This document shows, piece after piece, positions 34,339 through 43,379 of a stretch of DNA of 64,000 bases; within the stretch, counting starts at the first letter, position 1, and every line of letters starts with the position of its first letter. This stretch comes from Frigoribacterium sp. Leaf8. Its GTDB lineage: Bacteria; Actinomycetota; Actinomycetes; Actinomycetales; Microbacteriaceae. Position numbers and translations under genes: made by a program. The notes below the pieces were generated by a model. That model had not been told where the DNA came from, ran no database searches, and saw only the letters and a program-made list of their open reading frames with translations. Location of the stretch: contig NZ_LMKB01000005.1 of the NCBI RefSeq assembly GCF_001421165.1, positions 815,868 through 879,867 of the forward strand, read 5' to 3'.

Positions 34339-35172
34339 ATGTCTGAGACCACCACGCACCCGCTCGACGACCGCGCCGCCGACCCCTTCGAGGTCGCCCG
34401 CACCGCCGCCGCCGAGATCGCCGAGAAGACCGGCGTCGCCCGACACGACATCGCCCTGACGCTGGGCAGCGGTTGGGCCAAGGCCGCCGACCTGATCGGT
34501 GAGACCGTCGCCGAGGTCCCCGCGACCGAGATCACCGGCTTCGCCGCGTCGGCCGTCGTCGGCCACACGAGCTCGATCCGCAGCATCGCACTGCCCTCGG
34601 GCAAGCAGGCCCTCGTCATGGGCGCCCGCACCCACTACTACGAGGGCCACGGCGTGCGTCGGGTCGTGCACGGCGTGCGCACGGCCGCCGCCACGGGCGC
34701 GACGACCATGATCCTGACGAACGGTGCCGGGGGCATCAAGGAGACCTGGAAGCCCGGCACGCCGGTGCTGATCAGCGACCACATCAACCTCACGGCGGAC
34801 TCGCCCCTCGAGGGCGCGACGTTCATCGACCTGACCGACCTCTACTCGACGCGCCTCCGCGACGTCGCCCGCGGCATCGATCCCGAGCTCGACGAGGGCG
34901 TCTACACGCAGTTCCGCGGCCCGCACTACGAGACGCCGGCCGAGGTGCAGATGGCCAAGGCCATCGGCGGGCACATCGTGGGCATGTCGACGGCCCTCGA
35001 GGCCATCGCCGCGCGCCAGTCCGGCATGGAGGTGCTCGGCATGTCGCTGATCACCAACCTGGCCGCGGGCATCCAGAAGACGCCGCTCAGCCACGCCGAG
35101 GTGCTCGAGGCCGGGCGCGAGGCCGAGGCCAAGATCAGCGACCTGCTCGCCCGCATCGTGGCGGCCCTGTGA
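34339..35172 (+). CDS. punA: Purine nucleoside phosphorylase
   Basis: A 277-residue trimeric-type PNP that splits inosine and guanosine with phosphate into base and ribose-1-phosphate. The motifs are TLGSGW near residue 36, VVGHTSSIR with the phosphate-site His (about 73-81), GARTHYYEGHG around 95-105, TNGAGGI around 127-133, and, later, YTQFRGPHYETPAE with the purine-site Glu region and GMSTALEAI. A GTG three codons upstream overlaps the -10 and is less likely than the ATG. The stop overlaps the start of the phosphohexomutase gene (GTGA), linking ribose-1-phosphate production to the next enzyme. Confidence 0.94.
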   Translation: MSETTTHPLDDRAADPFEVARTAAAEIAEKTGVARHDIALTLGSGWAKAADLIGETVAEVPATEITGFAASAVVGHTSSIRSIALPSGKQALVMGARTHYYEGHGVRRVVHGVRTAAATGATTMILTNGAGGIKETWKPGTPVLISDHINLTADSPLEGATFIDLTDLYSTRLRDVARGIDPELDEGVYTQFRGPHYETPAEVQMAKAIGGHIVGMSTALEAIAARQSGMEVLGMSLITNLAAGIQKTPLSHAEVLEAGREAEAKISDLLARIVAAL

Positions 35173-36884
35173 GCGGCGACGTGACGGGGTCCGGCAGCGA
35201 CGGCTCCCCGGTCTCGTCCGACCTCGAGCGGTTGATCGCGTCGGCCACCGCCTGGCGCGACCAGGACCCCGACGACGAGACGCGCGACGAGCTCGACCGA
35301 CTGCTGACCCGGGCCGGCTCCGACGACGCCGACGCCTCGTCCGAACTCGCCGACCGCTTCGCCGGTCGCCTGCAGTTCGGCACGGCCGGCCTGCGCGGCG
35401 CCCTCGGCTCGGGTCCGAACCGCATGAACCGCGTGCTCGTGGCGCAGGCCGCGGCCGGCTTCGCGGCCTTCCTGCGGGGCCGCGAGTCGAGCCCCTCCAT
35501 CGTCATCGGCTACGACGGGCGCAAGAACTCCGACGTCTTCGCGCGGGACACGGCCGAGATCATGGCCGCCGCGGGCGTCGCGGCCACGATCCTGCCCCGC
35601 GCCCTCCCGACCCCGGTGCTGGCCTTCGCCGTGCGCCACCTCGACGTCAGCGCAGGCGTCATGGTGACCGCGAGCCACAACCCGGCGCAGGACAACGGCT
35701 ACAAGGTCTACCTCGGCGGTGTCGACGCCGGCTCGCAGATCGTGTCCCCGGTCGACGGCGAGATCGCCGCCGAGATCGAGGAGGCCGCGCAGTCCCCCGT
35801 CACGCGACTGGCCCGTTCCGACGACTACCGCGAGGCCGGTGACGACCTCGTCATGGAGTACGTCCGTCGCACCGCCGCGGTGGCCGGCACGGCGGCGAAC
35901 GGTCGTCAGCCACGGGTCGTCTACACCGCGATGCACGGCGTCGGGTGGGAGGTCGCACGCCGCGTGTTCGCGACCGCCGGCTTCACCGAGCCGATCCCGG
36001 TCGGCGAGCAGAGCGCCCCCGACCCGGCGTTCCCGACCGTGGCCTTCCCCAACCCGGAAGAGCCCGGCGCCCTGGACCTCGCGTACGCCACGGCCGGCCG
36101 CGTCGAGGCCGACCTGGTCATCGCCAACGATCCCGACGCCGACCGGCTCGCGGTCGCGATCCCCGTCGACGGCGGCTGGCGTCGACTCAGCGGCAACGAG
36201 GTCGGCTCGCTGCTCGGCTGGCGCGCCGCAGAACGGGCACGACGGGACGACCGCGACGGCACCCTGGCCGCGAGCATCGTCTCGTCGCCCGCCCTGCGCG
36301 AGATCGCCCGGGTACACGGACTCGACTACGTCGACACGCTCACGGGATTCAAGTGGGTCTCCCGCGTCGGAGGGCTGCTCTACGGCTACGAAGAGGCACT
36401 CGGCTACCTCGTCGACCCCGACGTCGTCCGCGACAAGGACGGGATCTCGGCCGCGGTCGACCTCCTCGCCCTCGCCACGGAGCTGCACACGGCCGGGTCG
36501 AGCCTGGCCGAGCACCTCGTCGCCTTCGACGAGCGGTTCGGCGCCTACGCCTCCTCGCAGATCTCGATCCGGGTCGAGGACCTCGCCACCATCACGGACC
36601 TCACCGACGGTCTCCGCCGGCGCCCGCCGTCGACGATCGGCTCGCACCGCGTCGACCGGGTGGACGACTTCCGGGACGGGTTCGGAGCCTTCCCCGCGGG
36701 CGACATCCTCCGCTACTGGCTCACCGACGGCTCACGCGTCATCGTCCGCCCGAGCGGCACCGAGCCGAAGCTCAAGGTCTACATCGACGCGTCGAGCACC
36801 GAGGGCGACGCCGTCGCCCGTCGAGCCGCCGCCGAGGCGGCCGTGGCCGATCTCGACGCGGGCATGCGCGACCTCCTGGCCTGA
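35169..36884 (+). CDS. Phosphohexomutase-family enzyme, possible phosphopentomutase
   Basis: A 571-residue alpha-D-phosphohexomutase. The phosphoserine is Ser169 in VTASHNPAQDNGYKVY, the metal loop is NDPDADRLAVA around 319-329, the sugar loop is around residue 400 (GYEEALGYLVD), and the phosphate-binding end is RPSGTEPKLKVY near 525-536. The family interconverts 1- and 6-phosphates of glucose or mannose, or in related enzymes deoxyribose/ribose 1- and 5-phosphates. Its GTG overlaps the punA stop, so conversion of ribose-1-phosphate to ribose-5-phosphate is an attractive role, by inference. A large 25-bp terminator follows. Confidence 0.9.
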   Translation: MSGDVTGSGSDGSPVSSDLERLIASATAWRDQDPDDETRDELDRLLTRAGSDDADASSELADRFAGRLQFGTAGLRGALGSGPNRMNRVLVAQAAAGFAAFLRGRESSPSIVIGYDGRKNSDVFARDTAEIMAAAGVAATILPRALPTPVLAFAVRHLDVSAGVMVTASHNPAQDNGYKVYLGGVDAGSQIVSPVDGEIAAEIEEAAQSPVTRLARSDDYREAGDDLVMEYVRRTAAVAGTAANGRQPRVVYTAMHGVGWEVARRVFATAGFTEPIPVGEQSAPDPAFPTVAFPNPEEPGALDLAYATAGRVEADLVIANDPDADRLAVAIPVDGGWRRLSGNEVGSLLGWRAAERARRDDRDGTLAASIVSSPALREIARVHGLDYVDTLTGFKWVSRVGGLLYGYEEALGYLVDPDVVRDKDGISAAVDLLALATELHTAGSSLAEHLVAFDERFGAYASSQISIRVEDLATITDLTDGLRRRPPSTIGSHRVDRVDDFRDGFGAFPAGDILRYWLTDGSRVIVRPSGTEPKLKVYIDASSTEGDAVARRAAAEAAVADLDAGMRDLLA

Positions 36885-36907
36885 CGGTCGGGGCGGTGAC
36901 CGCCCGG

Positions 36908-36962
36908 ACGACGAGAGAGACCCCGGAGGCGCGAGCTGCGCCTCCGGGGTCTCTCTCGTCGT
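36908..36962. terminator. Bidirectional terminator hairpin
   Basis: A perfect 25-bp inverted repeat (36908-36932 and 36938-36962) with a 5-base loop, between the convergent mutase and PTS IIB genes. The longest stem in the window. Confidence 0.92.
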
Positions 36963-36998
36963 GGCCGGTGAGGTTCGCCCCGGTGCCGCACGCCGCGG

Positions 36999-37271
36999 TC
37001 AGCCGAGCGACTTCTGCAGCTTCTCGGTGAGCTCCGCCTGGTCGAAGTGGTTCTGGATGACGATGACGTCGGCGAACGTGGAGCCGATGGCCTCGACGAA
37101 CTCGGCCGACGTGAGGATCACCTGCGCATCGTCACCGACCGTCGCGATCGAGCCGATGTCGGCTGCGACCACGTCGGCCTCGATGTCGAGCTTGGCCAGG
37201 ACCCGCTCGGCGTTGACCTTGAGGATTCCGCTGCTGCCGATGCCGGCGCCGCAGATGGTGACGATCTTCAT
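36999..37271 (-). CDS. PTS system IIB component (ascorbate/lactose-type)
   Basis: A 90-residue protein starting KIVTICGAGIGSSGIL, where Cys7 is the phosphorylated residue of PTS IIB proteins and the following Gly/Ser loop binds the phosphate. It would take a phosphate from IIA and pass it to a sugar entering through IIC. No IIC gene is seen beside it. It is the last gene of a minus-strand set that includes a IIA gene 31 bases upstream and nucleoside-salvage genes, so its sugar could be a nucleoside-derived pentose, but this is uncertain. Confidence 0.85.
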   Translation of the reverse strand: MKIVTICGAGIGSSGILKVNAERVLAKLDIEADVVAADIGSIATVGDDAQVILTSAEFVEAIGSTFADVIVIQNHFDQAELTEKLQKSLG

Positions 37272-37302
37272 TGTGGGGAGGTCTCGATCCGTGGGAGGGC
37301 GA

Positions 37303-37749
37303 TCAGGCGGGGACGCCCATGAGCCGCCGCACCTCGTCGACCGAGGAGGCGGCCGCGAGGGCGGGGATGACGGAGGCCTCGTTGAAGACGTTCGCCAGGT
37401 CGGCGATCGACTCGAGGTGGCCGCCGACGGTGACGATCGCGAGGCCGAGGACCACGCTGACCGGGTCGTTGTGCGGGTGCCCGAACGGAACGGGCTCGGC
37501 CAGGGTCACGACGGCCAGGCCGTCGCGGACGACGTCGTCACCGGGCCGTGCGTGGGCCAGGGCGAGACCGGGGGCGATGACCACGTAGGGGCCGTGTTCG
37601 TCGATCATGCGGACCATCTCGTCGCCGTAGCCCTCGCGGGCGGCACCGGAGTCGACCAGGGCACGACCGGCCACTCGGACGGCCTCACGCCAGTCGACGA
37701 CCTGGGCGCCGATGACGACGGCCTCGTCCGGCAGCGGCGGGAGTGCCAT
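37303..37749 (-). CDS. PTS system IIA component (mannitol/fructose-like)
   Basis: A 148-residue PTS IIA. The phosphorylated residue should be His66 in GLALAHARPG, within the typical APG.A.PHAR pattern. VDSGAAREGYGDEMVRMIDEHGPYVVIAP precedes it. The fold and length fit the mannitol/fructose/ascorbate IIA group. The ATG lies only two bases after the adenosine deaminase stop, so it belongs to the same transcript, unlike most PTS genes. It receives phosphate from HPr; ptsI is elsewhere in this window. Confidence 0.88.
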   Translation of the reverse strand: MALPPLPDEAVVIGAQVVDWREAVRVAGRALVDSGAAREGYGDEMVRMIDEHGPYVVIAPGLALAHARPGDDVVRDGLAVVTLAEPVPFGHPHNDPVSVVLGLAIVTVGGHLESIADLANVFNEASVIPALAAASSVDEVRRLMGVPA

Positions 37750-37751
37750 GG

Positions 37752-38873
37752 TCAGGCCCCCTCGAAGCCGGCGGTGATGCGGTCGGCCAGCGCCTCGCGG
37801 TCCTCGAGGGGCAGGAAGCACGACGCGGCGGCGTTGAGTTGGAAGGTCTCGTGGTCGTCGAGGTCGTAGTCGAAGGCCTGGCTGAGCAGGGCGAGCTCTT
37901 TGCAGAGGCTCGTGTCGCTCATCAGGCGGTTGTCGGTGTTGACCGTCACGCCGTAGCCGAGCTGGTACAGCAGGTCGAAGGGGTGGTCGTCGAGGTCCGT
38001 TCCCCAGGCGGCGATGGCACCGGTCTGCAGGTTCGACTGCGGCGACAACTCGAGCGGGATCTCGCGGTCGCGCACCCACGACGCGATCGGCCCGATCTCG
38101 ACGGTGGAGGTCGACCCCTTGCTCGCGACGACGCGGATGTCTTCGGCGATGCGGACCCCGTGGCCGAGCCGGAGGGCCCGCCCGTCGATCAGCGCACCCC
38201 GGATGCTGTCGAGACCGTCGGCCTCGCCCGCGTGCACCGTGACGGGCATGAACTCGCGGGCCAACAGGTCGAAGGCGACCCTGTGGTCGGCGGCCGGGTA
38301 CCCCGCCTCGGGACCGGCGATGTCGAAGGCCAGCACGCCGTTCTCGCGATGGCGCACGGCGAGCTGGGCGATCTCGAGCGATCGCTCGCCCTGGCGCAGC
38401 GCACTCAGGATCTGCCCGACCGAGATCTCGTACCCGTCGTCGGCCAGCGACTGCACGGCCGACGCGAAGCCCGCCTGCACGGCCTCCACCGCCTGGTCGA
38501 GGGTGAGCCCCTGCCGTTGGTGTTGCTCGGGGGCCCAGCGCACCTCGGCGTGGACGACGCCGTCGGCGGCCAGGTCGAGGACGAACTCGTGCGCGACCCG
38601 GGTCAGCTGCTCGCGGGTCTGCATGACCGCGACCGTGAGCTCGAAGGTCGCGAGGTAGTCGACGAGGGTGCCGGAGTCGGCGTTCTCGACGAACCAGCGG
38701 CGCAGCGCCTCGGGTTCGGACGCGGGGAGATCGACGCCGGCCTCGACCGCGAGGTCGACGATGGTCTCGGGCCGGAGTCCGCCGTCGAGGTGGTCGTGCA
38801 GCGAGACCTTCGGCAGGGCCGCGAGGCGCGGGCCCCCGTTCGGCAGCCGGTAGTCCTTGTCGGGAGCGCTCAT
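37752..38873 (-). CDS. add: Adenosine deaminase
   Basis: A 373-residue metal-dependent amidohydrolase that converts adenosine to inosine. Zinc ligands are His26 and His28 in SLHDHLDG, the catalytic Glu is in VHAGEADG, with LGHGVR and VNTDNRLMS carrying the later His and Asp ligands. TAGATT on the minus strand ends six bases before the ATG, so it has its own promoter, in agreement with the terminator between it and deoA. It is followed by PTS IIA and IIB genes. Confidence 0.95.
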   Translation of the reverse strand: MSAPDKDYRLPNGGPRLAALPKVSLHDHLDGGLRPETIVDLAVEAGVDLPASEPEALRRWFVENADSGTLVDYLATFELTVAVMQTREQLTRVAHEFVLDLAADGVVHAEVRWAPEQHQRQGLTLDQAVEAVQAGFASAVQSLADDGYEISVGQILSALRQGERSLEIAQLAVRHRENGVLAFDIAGPEAGYPAADHRVAFDLLAREFMPVTVHAGEADGLDSIRGALIDGRALRLGHGVRIAEDIRVVASKGSTSTVEIGPIASWVRDREIPLELSPQSNLQTGAIAAWGTDLDDHPFDLLYQLGYGVTVNTDNRLMSDTSLCKELALLSQAFDYDLDDHETFQLNAAASCFLPLEDREALADRITAGFEGA

Positions 38874-38879
38874 GCCCTC

Positions 38880-38885
38880 AATCTA
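38880..38885 (-). promoter_or_regulatory. add: Putative -10 of leaderless add transcript
   Basis: TAGATT on the minus strand, ending six bases before the ATG. Confidence 0.55.
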
Positions 38886-38945
38886 CTAGCGCTCCGGGCG
38901 GCGACTCTGGACGCGCGCCACGAGAGAGGTGCGCTCTCCACGAGA

Positions 38946-38984
38946 ACCGGCACCGCGCCTCCTGGACGGAGGCGCGGTGCCGGT
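38946..38984. terminator. deoA: Terminator hairpin between deoA and add
   Basis: A perfect 17-bp inverted repeat (38946-38962 and 38968-38984) with a 5-base loop, downstream of deoA and upstream of the add promoter on the same strand. Confidence 0.85.
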
Positions 38985-39005
38985 GGGACGTGCTCGGGCG
39001 GGTCG

Positions 39006-40301
39006 TCAGCCGATGCGCTCGGCGACGATCGTGCGCGCCGCCGGAGCCTCGTCGCCGATCGTCCACGCCCCGTCGACGGCCTCGAGGGCACGCTCGAACC
39101 GCTCGGGTTCGTCGGTGTGCAGGGTGAAGAGGGGCTGGCCCTCGGTGACCCGGTCGCCCGGCTTCGCGTGCAGCTCGATGCCGGCGGCCGCCTGCACGGG
39201 GTCCTGCTTGCGGGCGCGACCGGCACCGAGGCGCCAGGCACCGATGCCGAAGGGCAGCGCGTGCTGCTCGGTCAGGTGACCACTGCGCCCGGCGGTGACG
39301 ACGTGCGTCTCGCGGGCGGTCGGCAGCGCGGCGTCGGGGTCCCCGCCCTGGGCACGGATCATGCGCTTCCAGGCGTCCATGGCGCGTCCGTCGTCGAGGG
39401 CGGCCTCGACGTCGGCGTCGGGTCTCCCCGCGAGGGTCAGCATCTCGCGGGCGAGTGCCACCGTGAGCTCGCGGATGTCGGCGGGGCCGCCTCCGGCGAG
39501 GGTCTCGACCGACTCACGGACCTCGAGGGCGTTGCCGATGGTCAACCCGAGCGGCACGTTCATGTCGGTCAGCAGGGCGGTGGTCGCGACGCCGGCGTCG
39601 GTGCCGAGGTCGACCATGGTGCGGGCCAGCTCACGCGACCGCTCGATGTCCTGGATGAAGGCGCCCGACCCGAACTTGACGTCGAGGACGAGGGCGGCGG
39701 TGCCCTCGGCGATCTTCTTGCTCATGATCGACGACGCGATCAGCGGGATGGCCTCGACGGTGCCCGTGATGTCACGGAGCGCGTAGAGCTTGCCGTCGGC
39801 GGGGGCGAGGCCCGACCCGGCGGCGCAGACGACGGCGCCGCTGTCGGCCATGATCTCGCGCATGCGGTCGTTCGAGATCGAGGCCTGCCAGCCGGGGATC
39901 GACTCGAGCTTGTCGAGTGTTCCCCCGGTGTGGCCGAGGCCCCGGCCCGAGAGCTGGGGCACGGCGACGCCGAACGAGGCGACGAGCGGAGCCAGCGGCA
40001 GGGTGATCTTGTCACCGACGCCACCGGTGGAGTGCTTGTCCACGGTCGTCTTGCCGAGCCCGGCGAAGTCCATCGTCTCGCCCGACCGGATCATGGCCAT
40101 CGTCATGTCTCGGATCTCTCGGCGCTCCATGCCGTTGAGGAAGATCGCCATGGTCAGCGCCGACATCTGCTCGTCCGCGACGTACCCGCGCGTGTACGCG
40201 TCGATGAGCCAGTCGATCTGCGCGGTGCTGAGGGCGTCGCCGCCCCGCTTGACGCGGATGAGGTCGACGGTGTCGAACGGTTCGACGGCGTTCTGGGTCA
40301 C
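39006..40301 (-). CDS. deoA: Thymidine phosphorylase
   Basis: A 431-residue pyrimidine nucleoside phosphorylase that turns thymidine or deoxyuridine into base and deoxyribose-1-phosphate. The phosphate-site signature DKHSTGGVGDK is at about 88-98, followed by PQLSGRGLGHTGGTLDKLE (about 116-134), both diagnostic. The GTG start has an AGGAG at about eight bases. It lies 83 bases downstream of cdd on the same strand. A terminator follows. The product can enter the pentose phosphate pathway after a mutase step. Confidence 0.95.
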   Translation of the reverse strand: MTQNAVEPFDTVDLIRVKRGGDALSTAQIDWLIDAYTRGYVADEQMSALTMAIFLNGMERREIRDMTMAMIRSGETMDFAGLGKTTVDKHSTGGVGDKITLPLAPLVASFGVAVPQLSGRGLGHTGGTLDKLESIPGWQASISNDRMREIMADSGAVVCAAGSGLAPADGKLYALRDITGTVEAIPLIASSIMSKKIAEGTAALVLDVKFGSGAFIQDIERSRELARTMVDLGTDAGVATTALLTDMNVPLGLTIGNALEVRESVETLAGGGPADIRELTVALAREMLTLAGRPDADVEAALDDGRAMDAWKRMIRAQGGDPDAALPTARETHVVTAGRSGHLTEQHALPFGIGAWRLGAGRARKQDPVQAAAGIELHAKPGDRVTEGQPLFTLHTDEPERFERALEAVDGAWTIGDEAPAARTIVAERIG

Positions 40302-40384
40302 GGCGGGGCTCCTAGCAGTGGTGCGATGGGTGGTGCGAGGGCGCGACCACGGGGTCGCGACCGGGAGGGACGAGGAGGCGCGGG

Positions 40385-40822
40385 TCAGCCCTGCGAGGCG
40401 CGGTACGCCTCGAGCTGCCGCGGTCCGAACGCGTCGGGGATGACCTCGTCGATGGTCTTGAAGCCCGAGACGGTGTCGAGGACCATGGCTTCGTCGGAGT
40501 GTTCGTAGAGCAGCTGACGGCACCGCCCGCAGGGCATCAGGACCCCGCCGTTGCCGTCGACGCAGGCGAAGGCGACCAAACGGCCCCCTCCCGACATGAC
40601 GAGGTCGGACACCAATGAGCACTCGGCGCAGAGGGTGATGCCGTACGAGGCGTTCTCGACGTTGCAGCCCGAGACGATCCGACCGTCGTCCGTGACGGCC
40701 GCGGCCCCCACGGGGAAGTTCGAGTAGGGGACGTACGCCTTGCGCATGGCGTCGCGAGCCGCCCCGCGGAGGGCGTCCCAGTCGGTCTCGGCGAGCACGG
40801 ACTCGCTGCTGCGGGCGGTCAC
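40385..40822 (-). CDS. cdd: Cytidine deaminase
   Basis: A 145-residue homotetrameric-type cytidine deaminase. The zinc ligands are Cys65, Cys98 and Cys101 (CAEC and PCGRCRQ) with catalytic Glu67; NVENASYG at 54-61 binds the ribose. VPYSNFPVGAA near 31-41 is also conserved. The GTG start overlaps the stop of the upstream permease gene as GTGA, so import and deamination are coupled. Confidence 0.95.
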   Translation of the reverse strand: MTARSSESVLAETDWDALRGAARDAMRKAYVPYSNFPVGAAAVTDDGRIVSGCNVENASYGITLCAECSLVSDLVMSGGGRLVAFACVDGNGGVLMPCGRCRQLLYEHSDEAMVLDTVSGFKTIDEVIPDAFGPRQLEAYRASQG

Positions 40823-42108
40823 GACTTGATGTAAGGCTTGCCCGAGGCCGCGGGGCCCCGGGACTGCCCGACCAGGCCGGCGACCGCGAAGATCGTCACG
40901 ACGTACGGCAGCATGAGCATGAACTCGCTGGGCACCGGCGAACCGATGGCGCCGAGCACGTTCTGCAGGTTGCTCGCGAAGCCGAACAACAGCGCGGCGA
41001 GCGTGGCCCGGATTGGGTCCCACCGACCGAAGATGACCGCGGCCAGGGCGATGAAGCCCGCGCCCGCCGTCATCTCTTTCTGGAAGTTGCCGAGCGAACC
41101 GAGCGTGAAGTACGCCCCGCCGAGGCCGGCGATCGCCCCCGCGAGGGAGACGTTCCAGAACCGGGTGGCGTTGACCTTGATGCCCACGGTGTCGGCCGCC
41201 TGCGGGTGCTCGCCCACCGAACGGAGGCGCAACCCCCACCGCGTGCGGAAGAGACCGTAGAAGACGACCGCGATCGCGATGTACATCAGGTAGACGATGA
41301 TCGTCTGACGGAAGAAGACCGGCCCGACGATCGGGATCTGGCTGAGGACCGGGATGTCGAGCTGCGGGAACCGCACGCCGCGGTTCAGCGACTCGGACTT
41401 CGACAGCACCTGCGAGTACAGGAAGCTGGTGAGGCCCGTGACGAGCACGTTGAGCACGACGCCGACGATGACCTGGTCGACGATGTAGCGGATGCTGAAG
41501 ACCGCCAGGACCATCGACACGAGCACGCCCGCGATCATCGCCCCGACCAGGCCGACGTAGGCCGACCCGGTCGCCGAGGCGACCATGGCCGAGACGAAGG
41601 CTCCGGCGAGCAACTGCCCCTCGATCGCGACGTTGACGACACCGACCCGCTCGCTGATGACACCGCCGAGGGCACCGAAGATCAGCGGGGTGCTGAGTGC
41701 GAGGGCGCCGAGCAGCAGACCGGGCACCGGGATGGTCTGACCGGCGCTCGCCCACGTGAGGAAGCCGAGCAGGAAGAGGACGCCGAACACGGCGATCAGC
41801 CAGATCGGCACCTTCTCGAAGCGGACGGCGCGCAGCACCGCGACCACCGTGATGACGGCCAGGAGCACCGTCAGCACGATGCCGGTGCCGGCCGCCGGCA
41901 GGACCGCGTCGGGCAGGGCGAAGAAGTCCGTCGTCGTCGACAGGCGGAAGGTGCTCTCGCCGTCCCGGGCGAGGCCGAGGAACAGCACGGCGGCCACGAC
42001 CGTGAAGATCGCGAACGCGATCGGGGCCTTGAGGCTGCGGGAGGAGGCCCGCGCCAGGTCGGGCGACGGCGCGGCGGGGACCGCGGTGTCGGGGGTGAGC
42101 GTGCTCAC
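40819..42108 (-). CDS. Nucleoside-type ABC transporter permease 2
   Basis: A 429-residue membrane protein of the branched-chain/ribose permease superfamily that is found with BMP-type binding proteins and imports nucleosides. About ten hydrophobic segments follow a polar N-terminus. GGVISERVGVVNVAIEGQ around 147-164 is the characteristic start of the conserved domain; SVGEHPQAADTVGI is around 300. The GTG overlaps the stop of permease 1, and its own stop overlaps cdd. Substrate is inferred from the salvage genes. Confidence 0.9.
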   Translation of the reverse strand: MSTLTPDTAVPAAPSPDLARASSRSLKAPIAFAIFTVVAAVLFLGLARDGESTFRLSTTTDFFALPDAVLPAAGTGIVLTVLLAVITVVAVLRAVRFEKVPIWLIAVFGVLFLLGFLTWASAGQTIPVPGLLLGALALSTPLIFGALGGVISERVGVVNVAIEGQLLAGAFVSAMVASATGSAYVGLVGAMIAGVLVSMVLAVFSIRYIVDQVIVGVVLNVLVTGLTSFLYSQVLSKSESLNRGVRFPQLDIPVLSQIPIVGPVFFRQTIIVYLMYIAIAVVFYGLFRTRWGLRLRSVGEHPQAADTVGIKVNATRFWNVSLAGAIAGLGGAYFTLGSLGNFQKEMTAGAGFIALAAVIFGRWDPIRATLAALLFGFASNLQNVLGAIGSPVPSEFMLMLPYVVTIFAVAGLVGQSRGPAASGKPYIKS

Positions 42109-43379
42109 TTGGTGACCACCGCCTCCTTGTTCGAGGCCTTGCGCACCGGGCGGAGGCCCGGGGCCGGCAGACGGAAGATCGCTCGGACCAGCGGGGGCGC
42201 GGCCACGAACAACACGATGAGGGACTGCACGACGAGCACGATGTCGATCGGTACGCCGTTGGCGGCCTGCATCGAGTACCCGCCGGCCTTGAGCGCGCCG
42301 AAGAGGACGCCGGCGCCGAACACTCCCCACGGCCGCGAACGACCGAGCAGCGCGACCGTGATCGCGTCGAAGCCGATGCCGGCGTCGATGCCCGAGGTGA
42401 AGCCGCTGGTCAGCGTGCCGAGCACCTGGGTCGACCCGGCGACGCCCGCGAGCGCACCCGAGATGAGCATCGCGTAGAGGTAGATGTTCTTGACGTTCAT
42501 GCCGGCCGTGCGGGCTGCGTGCGGGTTCTCGCCGACGGCACGGAACCGGAAGCCGAGCGTCGACCGGTTGATCAGCCACCAGACGACGGCGGTGATGACG
42601 ATGACCAGCACGAAGCCCCAGTTGAGGTTGTACCGGGCGCCGAACAGGTCGGGCAGGATCGCCGTGTCGAGCGTGGCGGGCGACTTGGGGTTCGCGCTGC
42701 CCGGAGCCTGCAGCAGGCCCTGCGTCCGCAACATGAAGGCCAACAGGTAGAAGGCGATGTAGTTGAGCATGATCGTGAGGATCACCTCGTGGGCGCCGGT
42801 GCGGGCCTTGAGCAGGCCCACGATGCCGCCCCACAGGGCACCCGCGGCGATGCCGGCGGCGAGGGCGAGGGGAAGGTGCACGGCGAGCGGCAGGTGGAAG
42901 GAGAAGCCCACCCAGCCGGCGGCGGCCGAGGCCATCAGCATCTGCCCGCGGGCACCGATGTTGAACAGGCCCACGCGGAACGCGACCGCGACGCCGAGGC
43001 CCGCGGCGATGAGGGGCACGGCGTAGTTCAGCGTCTCGGTCAGCGGACGGATGCCCGCCGCGAAGCCGTCGACCCGGAAGTTGTAGATCGCGCCCTGGAA
43101 GAGCGACGAGTACGACCCGCCGACCGCGGTCCAGAACGCCTGGAAGAAGTCGGCCGGGCGCGAGAAGAAGTAGCCCAGCGTGCCCTGCACCGTGGTGTCG
43201 GTGAACCCGATGAGGAGGCCCGAGACGACGAGTGCCAACACGACGGCGAGTACCGAGATGGCGGCGTTGCCGGTCGTGATCTCTCTCAGGAGGCGCGAGC
43301 CGCGTCCCTCGGTCGACTCCGGTGACGACGGGGCGGGTGGCGTGCCCGGGCCCGTCGTGGTGGTCGTGGCGTCGCTCAC
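42105..43379 (-). CDS. Nucleoside-type ABC transporter permease 1
   Basis: A 424-residue partner permease. After a Thr/Pro-rich N-terminus of about 25 residues there are about ten hydrophobic segments. FRVGLFNIGARGQMLM around 135-150 and AVGENPHAARTAGMN around 285-299 are typical of this permease family. A periplasmic-side stretch lies between the first two segments. The GTG start overlaps the ATPase stop (GTGA), so the ATPase and both permeases are made in sequence. Confidence 0.9.
   Translation of the reverse strand: MSDATTTTTGPGTPPAPSSPESTEGRGSRLLREITTGNAAISVLAVVLALVVSGLLIGFTDTTVQGTLGYFFSRPADFFQAFWTAVGGSYSSLFQGAIYNFRVDGFAAGIRPLTETLNYAVPLIAAGLGVAVAFRVGLFNIGARGQMLMASAAAGWVGFSFHLPLAVHLPLALAAGIAAGALWGGIVGLLKARTGAHEVILTIMLNYIAFYLLAFMLRTQGLLQAPGSANPKSPATLDTAILPDLFGARYNLNWGFVLVIVITAVVWWLINRSTLGFRFRAVGENPHAARTAGMNVKNIYLYAMLISGALAGVAGSTQVLGTLTSGFTSGIDAGIGFDAITVALLGRSRPWGVFGAGVLFGALKAGGYSMQAANGVPIDIVLVVQSLIVLFVAAPPLVRAIFRLPAPGLRPVRKASNKEAVVTK

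Noticed and set aside
36885..36998. Reading the 25-bp stem as a mobile-element end
   Set aside because: There is no transposase nearby, and similar stems of different sequence occur at many convergent junctions, so termination explains it better.
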